Part shown: positions 59,914-64,000 of the stretch, one piece after another | How positions within the stretch are numbered: position 1 is the first letter of the stretch | How the letters are laid out: every line of letters starts with the position of its first letter | Origin: Halanaerobacter jeridensis | Lineage (GTDB): Bacteria; Bacillota; Halanaerobiia; Halobacteroidales; Halobacteroidaceae | Length of the DNA: 64,000 nt | Direction of reading: 5' to 3' | Assembly: GCF_016908315.1 (NCBI RefSeq) | Contig: NZ_JAFBDQ010000013.1 | Span: 30,885-94,884 of the forward strand | The notes under the pieces: model-generated | Told to the model about the DNA's origin: nothing | Databases searched by the model: none | Seen by the model: only the letters and a program-made list of their open reading frames with translations | Made by a program: the position numbers and the translations under genes

Positions 59914-61071
59914 TTACTGAATTCTCAATACTAGTTTGGCTGATGACAGATTATTAATTTCAAACTCAAAACCTAAGTTCTTTTCTAATTCTAGGGCTAC
60001 ATCTAAAACTTTAGTCCTTTGTTTTAATTCTATATCAAAAGTACCTAAATTATTATTATATCCTCTCAGATAGACTCGTTTAATACTTCGCATAGTATTT
60101 AATACACTTTCTAATTCTTTTAGTTCTGCTAAGGATTGTAGATTGTTAACCTTCACAGTAACAGTCTTCTCCGCTTGGATTAATTCTTTGCTCAAATCAT
60201 CAATTAGCTCTTGGCCCAGGTCATTAGCAGCTTTAGTCAAAGCCTTACGAGCAGCACTTTCCTTATTGGCTCCTGCTCCACTCGCTTCTGCATTAGCAGT
60301 AGTAATCACCTCGGCTGTAGTAATATTAATCACTTTTACATTAATATTACTGCTATAACTCTCTAAGCTGCTTAAATTATCGCCATACACATCGGAAAGG
60401 TCAACATGACTGGCTCTGGCATCACCAAGAACTACTAAATCAGCTTGTAATTGACTACCCAACTTAGCAGCCAAGCAATAATTACCAGCAATCATTGCTT
60501 GGCGTTGTTCACTATCAACCACTTTCTTTATCTGTTCTTGGTCTAAAACCCGATAACCTGATGCAATGAACTCTTCCATTAATTTATTGTTTACTACCTG
60601 TGGTGAAAGATTGACATAATAGCCTTCTTTCATTTGTTCGATTAAAATCATGACTCGGGGATTGCCCTGCTGTTTAATATTTAACTCCAGGGCTTCTAAA
60701 TCATTAATTACATCTCCCGTACCTACTGCCACTCTTAATTGGACTTGATAGTTATTATCTACTACATTTTCTTTTAAAATTTGATAGTCTTTAACATAGC
60801 CGCGGCTATCCTTCAAAATCCGGTCACTAATCAATTGACCATTCTCGACTTTAGTAGTCGCATCAATATAAGTCCCTACTACTTGTTCTACAGCCCGACG
60901 CAGCCCGCGATTAACTGCTTTTTCTTTAGCTACTGCTAGACTGCTATCCTCCAGAGAGGCTAGCCCTTGTACTACCACTGTTTTAGTATCTGCTGCAGTA
61001 GTAATGCTCGATAGACTAAAAAGTAATAATAAAATAAATAGAATAATTCCTCTCCGATAATACCCCTTCAT
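59914..61071 (-). CDS. FlgT-like envelope protein
   Basis: 385 aa with a signal peptide (GIILFILLLLFSLSSITTAA). Residues about 33-115 match the FlgT N-domain pattern: VVVQGLASLEDSSLAVAKEK, AVNRGLRRAVEQVVGTYI, DSRGYVKDYQIL, VQLRVAVGTGDV. A middle CsgG/TolB-N-like domain (PRVMILIEQMKEGYYVNLSP, ADLVVLGDARASHVDLSDVY) and a C-terminal domain follow. FlgT of Vibrio builds the H ring of the flagellar basal body; here no flagellar gene is near, so the domain set is more likely reused for another envelope complex. First gene of the operon; GGAGGGT before ATG. Confidence 0.82.
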   Translation of the reverse strand: MKGYYRRGIILFILLLLFSLSSITTAADTKTVVVQGLASLEDSSLAVAKEKAVNRGLRRAVEQVVGTYIDATTKVENGQLISDRILKDSRGYVKDYQILKENVVDNNYQVQLRVAVGTGDVINDLEALELNIKQQGNPRVMILIEQMKEGYYVNLSPQVVNNKLMEEFIASGYRVLDQEQIKKVVDSEQRQAMIAGNYCLAAKLGSQLQADLVVLGDARASHVDLSDVYGDNLSSLESYSSNINVKVINITTAEVITTANAEASGAGANKESAARKALTKAANDLGQELIDDLSKELIQAEKTVTVKVNNLQSLAELKELESVLNTMRSIKRVYLRGYNNNLGTFDIELKQRTKVLDVALELEKNLGFEFEINNLSSAKLVLRIQ

Positions 61072-61188
61072 ATCTAACCCTCCATCCTGCTACATAATCT
61101 ATTGCAAAGCTAAACAAAATTTCATGAATTACCTAATTTTATAATTCTATTCAGCCCGCCAAATACCTCCTTTTAATTTTAAATATAA

Positions 61189-61226
61189 TAGGCTCCTAAC
61201 TAAAGATAATTTCAGCTAGGAGCCTA
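61189..61226 (-). terminator. Terminator of the TraF/PorV-like gene
   Basis: TAGGCTCCTA and TAGGAGCCTA arms; a T/A-rich run follows on the minus strand. Confidence 0.8.
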
Positions 61227-61247
61227 ATTAATAATTATGAATTTAGT

Positions 61248-62444
61248 TTAAAATTCAATCTTAGTTGTTAAAGAGAACTTACCACCTTTAGCTTGATTAA
61301 ACATTCCTAGTAAGTTAGAGACTCCCAAATCAGTCTTGACTGGCCCTAAATAAAGTCCTAGGCCGGCTGACCACTTAAATTCTTTAGCTAAAGTTGAATA
61401 ACTAATTCCTGTTCTTAATGGTAGCCAATTTAATCTAGTATATTCAGTTGCAGCAGCCACTTTATGTTCCATTTGGCCGCCGTTATAACTTACATTAGAA
61501 TAATCAGCATAAAAGTCAACATGTTCACTATAATTCATCTTTCCACCTAATCTAATTGTTGTCGGTAAATCCCACTTCAAAGTTCCGTCTCTATCGCCTT
61601 CTTCGTCTTCATCTAAATCTTCTTCAGTATCATAAACATACTTTTGATAATGATAACCCTTAACTTCCATAGAACCTAAATTCAGCACACTTAAGCCCAC
61701 ACTATAGGTATCATTTAATTGAGCATAGAGGCCTAAGTCCAAGGCTGAACCTGTTGCATTATCATCTTCATTATATTTTAGCTCAAATTCTCCATTACCT
61801 CTAGCATCAGGCTCATTATTAACATCATCATATTCAATTGTAGTCTCTCCACTACCTTCTAGTTGATAGATCACACCTGCTAATTGATGATAGCTAAAGC
61901 CCATATATACTTTCTTAACGCCCCAATCTTCAGCAACACCCTTAGCTGCTTCAGTAGAGAAGTTAAGACCAGCATCAGCATAGGCAGCACCTGAACCTTT
62001 AGTGCCTGCAAAGTCATAAGTCTCGCCAATTTCATTACCGTCTAATAACAATTCTGCAGCATCAGGAGGTAGACTAATAATAGCTGATTCTCTACCTTCA
62101 GCAATTAAAGTTACCGGTCCGACTAGTACTTTTAATCCTTGATTACCGTTGAAACCACCTAATAGATCATCACCATCTAAAATATCATCTTTATCTGAAT
62201 CACTGATATAATCATTCATCAGTAGATTATTCCAAGCTTGTCCACCACCCGAAAACTCAAAAGTAAATTTATGCGGAGCTACATTAACTGCAGCTGGATT
62301 CCCATAAATAGCATCTGTTCCAGTTATAGCTACAAATTCATCACCAAGTCCTACCGTACGTGCTGAAAATGCTGCCGCACTTGTGGCACTAAAAGCTGCT
62401 ACAAATAGAAAGAGCAACGAAATAATTAATAATTTATCTTTCAT
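61248..62444 (-). CDS. PorV/TraF-like outer-membrane beta-barrel protein
   Basis: 398 aa with a signal peptide (LLIISLLFLFVAAFSATSAAA) and the family opening FSARTVGLGDEFVAITGTDAIYGNPAAV, shared by UPF0164/PorV and TraF-type barrels related to FadL. Repeated amphipathic strands follow (GLSVLNLGSMEV, DFYADYSNVSYN, SAGLGLYLGPVKTDLGVSN) and the end is FSLTTKIEF with terminal Phe, the outer-membrane signature. ATG 62444 fits AGGTGAT. It is 176 bases upstream of the FlgT-like gene and ends in its own terminator, so it is a neighbour rather than certain member of that operon. Confidence 0.85.
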   Translation of the reverse strand: MKDKLLIISLLFLFVAAFSATSAAAFSARTVGLGDEFVAITGTDAIYGNPAAVNVAPHKFTFEFSGGGQAWNNLLMNDYISDSDKDDILDGDDLLGGFNGNQGLKVLVGPVTLIAEGRESAIISLPPDAAELLLDGNEIGETYDFAGTKGSGAAYADAGLNFSTEAAKGVAEDWGVKKVYMGFSYHQLAGVIYQLEGSGETTIEYDDVNNEPDARGNGEFELKYNEDDNATGSALDLGLYAQLNDTYSVGLSVLNLGSMEVKGYHYQKYVYDTEEDLDEDEEGDRDGTLKWDLPTTIRLGGKMNYSEHVDFYADYSNVSYNGGQMEHKVAAATEYTRLNWLPLRTGISYSTLAKEFKWSAGLGLYLGPVKTDLGVSNLLGMFNQAKGGKFSLTTKIEF

Positions 62445-62622
62445 CAGCAATCACCTGCTTATACAAAACCTATGCAAAACTATACATAGACCACAATCAT
62501 ACAGGATTAGATTGTGTTAGGTATAATCGCTTGATTATAATCTTCCTTACTGCCCTTAATATTTACAATATCAAGGTACTAGAAAAATACAGGTGTTACC
62601 CGTCCCTAAGTTTTACATTCTA

Positions 62623-62654
62623 GGCAAAGTCCTTTCTCTATGTGATGCTTTGCC
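62623..62654 (-). ncRNA. Candidate omega-RNA hairpin downstream of tnpB
   Basis: GGCAAAG and CTTTGCC arms (extended TAGGCAAAG/CTTTGCC-CTA) with an 18-base loop, about 50 bases after the tnpB stop. TnpB guide RNAs lie at the 3' end of the gene and carry such stems. The actual right end of the element was not located. Confidence 0.4.
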
Positions 62655-62701
62655 CTATCTAAACTATTGGAAAATTGATTCTTTTTATCAGGTCATAATT
62701 A

Positions 62702-64000
62702 TTAAGCGATTTCCAACAATCTTTTCCTGTATCTGGAATATGCATAGTCTTTGCTATAAGCAGGATTTTCACCACCTTCCTTTTTGATATTTTTAATCAA
62801 AGTTTTAATTATATAATCAATCTTCCCCCATTTAGACCATTGGGGACTAGAAATGAATTTCGTGAATTTAAATCTGTTTAAATGACTACTCATAACTTGG
62901 GTTAATTGTTTTGGAATTCGTTCATTAAAACCTAAAACCCTTCTGCCAATTACTAATGCAGCAGAATTATGAATACTTATCCCAAACTGATGCTGGTATT
63001 TGTATTCACCAATGATGCTAGTGAAGGCAGGATTCACTTTAATAACTTCTATTCCTTCACGCTTACATCTTCTCTCTAAAAAAGTCAACAACTTTCTATA
63101 TACAAATTGATGCGAAATCCTCTCAAATTTCTTATTTCCATACCTGTTGCGTTTGAATTCCAAATCTTCAATTGCTACTGAATATCCTTTACCTTTAATA
63201 AATTCAACTACTTCTTTTGCTAGTTCACCACAAAGATTAGTACGCCTATTACCTTTAGCAGAAGTTAATTCAGGATTGGTTATACATTTATGCCATTTAT
63301 AATTACCTTCTTGGTCAAGACAAGTTAAAGCAAAACCATCTGGGTTAGTGTCTATTCCTATAATTCCTACTTGTTCAGGATTAGCAGATTTAATTTCTGG
63401 CGTTTTCTCTTCAATAGTAATATGAGCGTAGTATTGATTATCTTTATTAATAACTTCTACATAATACGGTTTCTCTTTGCTAACAACATCTAGAACCATA
63501 CTTTTATAATCTCTCCCGTTAACCTCTCCCTCTAAATTCTCTTTTTGCGGTAAATAAAGAGGAACTTTAATATACTCATATCTACTGTTATTTTTCTTGA
63601 TACTAGTATTAATCCTTAAAAAGATGTTATCATCTTTATCTAAAACAATACGCGTATTGAGATTACCTTTTTTAGTCTTCTCTCCGCGAGAACAGAATTT
63701 ATTGTTACGAAGTTTTTTCCATTCTTGATTGGAGATCTTCCCTTCACACCTAGCTTTATAATTTTCTTTCCCACCAAAAATAACTTTAGGAATAGTACCT
63801 TCATCTAAATGTTTTTGATATTCTTCTAACTTACGCTGATATTTATCTAACTTTGTTTTTAAAGCATGGATTTTTTGTTTAGATTTTGCTCTTTTTAATT
63901 CCTGCTTAACCTGTTTAACCTTAGATTTATAATTACTGTGATATTCTTTTACTAATTCCTTTTGCGAAGATATAATGCTATCTGCTTTCATAACTGCATC
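62702..64000 (-). CDS. tnpB: TnpB (IS200/IS605 OrfB) RNA-guided nuclease, 5' end outside window
   Basis: The frame stays open past the in-frame ATG at 63991 to the window edge, and this clade usually has an N-terminal domain of about 100 residues before the coiled coil seen here, so the gene is cut. RuvC parts: IGIIGIDTNPDGFALT (Asp), VAIEDLEFKRN (Glu). At the third position, where many TnpB have DxNA, this protein has GISIHNSAALVIGRRVLGF, and the CxxC zinc ribbon is absent. It belongs to an OrfB clade with NPAFTSIIG. No TnpA in the window. Confidence 0.88.
   Translation of the reverse strand, partial: DAVMKADSIISSQKELVKEYHSNYKSKVKQVKQELKRAKSKQKIHALKTKLDKYQRKLEEYQKHLDEGTIPKVIFGGKENYKARCEGKISNQEWKKLRNNKFCSRGEKTKKGNLNTRIVLDKDDNIFLRINTSIKKNNSRYEYIKVPLYLPQKENLEGEVNGRDYKSMVLDVVSKEKPYYVEVINKDNQYYAHITIEEKTPEIKSANPEQVGIIGIDTNPDGFALTCLDQEGNYKWHKCITNPELTSAKGNRRTNLCGELAKEVVEFIKGKGYSVAIEDLEFKRNRYGNKKFERISHQFVYRKLLTFLERRCKREGIEVIKVNPAFTSIIGEYKYQHQFGISIHNSAALVIGRRVLGFNERIPKQLTQVMSSHLNRFKFTKFISSPQWSKWGKIDYIIKTLIKNIKKEGGENPAYSKDYAYSRYRKRLLEIA

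Noticed and set aside
59914..61071. Flagellar locus
   Set aside because: FlgT-like and LPP20-like domains are present, but no hook, ring, export or motor genes are nearby.

Overview
The window is AT-rich bacterial DNA, most likely from a halophilic, anaerobic, diderm Firmicute of the order Halanaerobiales (Halobacteroidaceae-like). This is an inference. Firmicute-type genes (an AbrB/SpoVT-like regulator, PcrA, DHH-type PpaC, strong GGAGG ribosome sites, many GTG starts) sit beside outer-membrane genes (a type II secretion secretin operon, beta-barrel proteins, CsgG/LPP20/FlgT-like proteins), and many proteins are very acidic. Almost all genes are on the minus strand.

Region 1-7.6 kb is accessory and scarred. 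A three-gene envelope cassette (a lipase-fold-like protein cut by the window edge, a 220-aa soluble protein and a 350-aa membrane-anchored protein) is followed by PD-(D/E)XK 'recombination-promoting nuclease' copies (one frameshifted, two 3' fragments), a probable IS200/IS605 remnant, a second copy of the end of the 220-aa gene, and a 524-aa orphan.

Region 7.6-31.6 kb is mostly housekeeping: ppaC, pcrA, a thioredoxin-fold protein with an apparent AUC start, an AbrB-family regulator with a clear promoter, a COG2509-like flavoprotein, a PrsW-like protease, queG, a ferredoxin, transporters (NSS, EamA, AEC), an MscS channel, a CBS protein, acnB and cheW. Embedded in it are an actin-like ParM/ParR-type pair behind a small HTH gene, and a secreted protein with two starch-binding (CBM21-like) modules.

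Region 31.6-41.8 kb is a type II secretion operon read in the order K-C-E-F-G-H-I-J-L-M-(repeat insertion)-D. A diguanylate cyclase lies upstream. Region 43-50.9 kb holds two alpha-glucan phosphorylase paralogues around a radical SAM gene, then dinB, a glutaredoxin and an outer-membrane-like protein. Region 51-54 kb encodes a four-domain sulfur-transfer fusion (CoA-disulfide reductase, rhodanese, TusA, DsrE-like) behind an ArsR regulator. After another PD-(D/E)XK element, 55-62.4 kb is a cell-envelope operon (PorV/TraF-like barrel, FlgT-like, LPP20-like, TolB-like lipoprotein, two TPR-CsgG proteins). The window ends inside a TnpB gene.

Intergenic regions carry dispersed palindromic repeats: a composite element with a GAGTTTT/AAAACTC hairpin plus TCCGTGTAGC tail, a GACTTGGC/GCCAAGTC hairpin family, and degenerate TTACTCTTCACT tracts. 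The strongest candidates for something undescribed are the CsgG/LPP20/FlgT/TolB envelope operon, the chromosomal ParM/ParR-HTH module, and the composite repeat. No tRNA, rRNA or CRISPR array was recognised.
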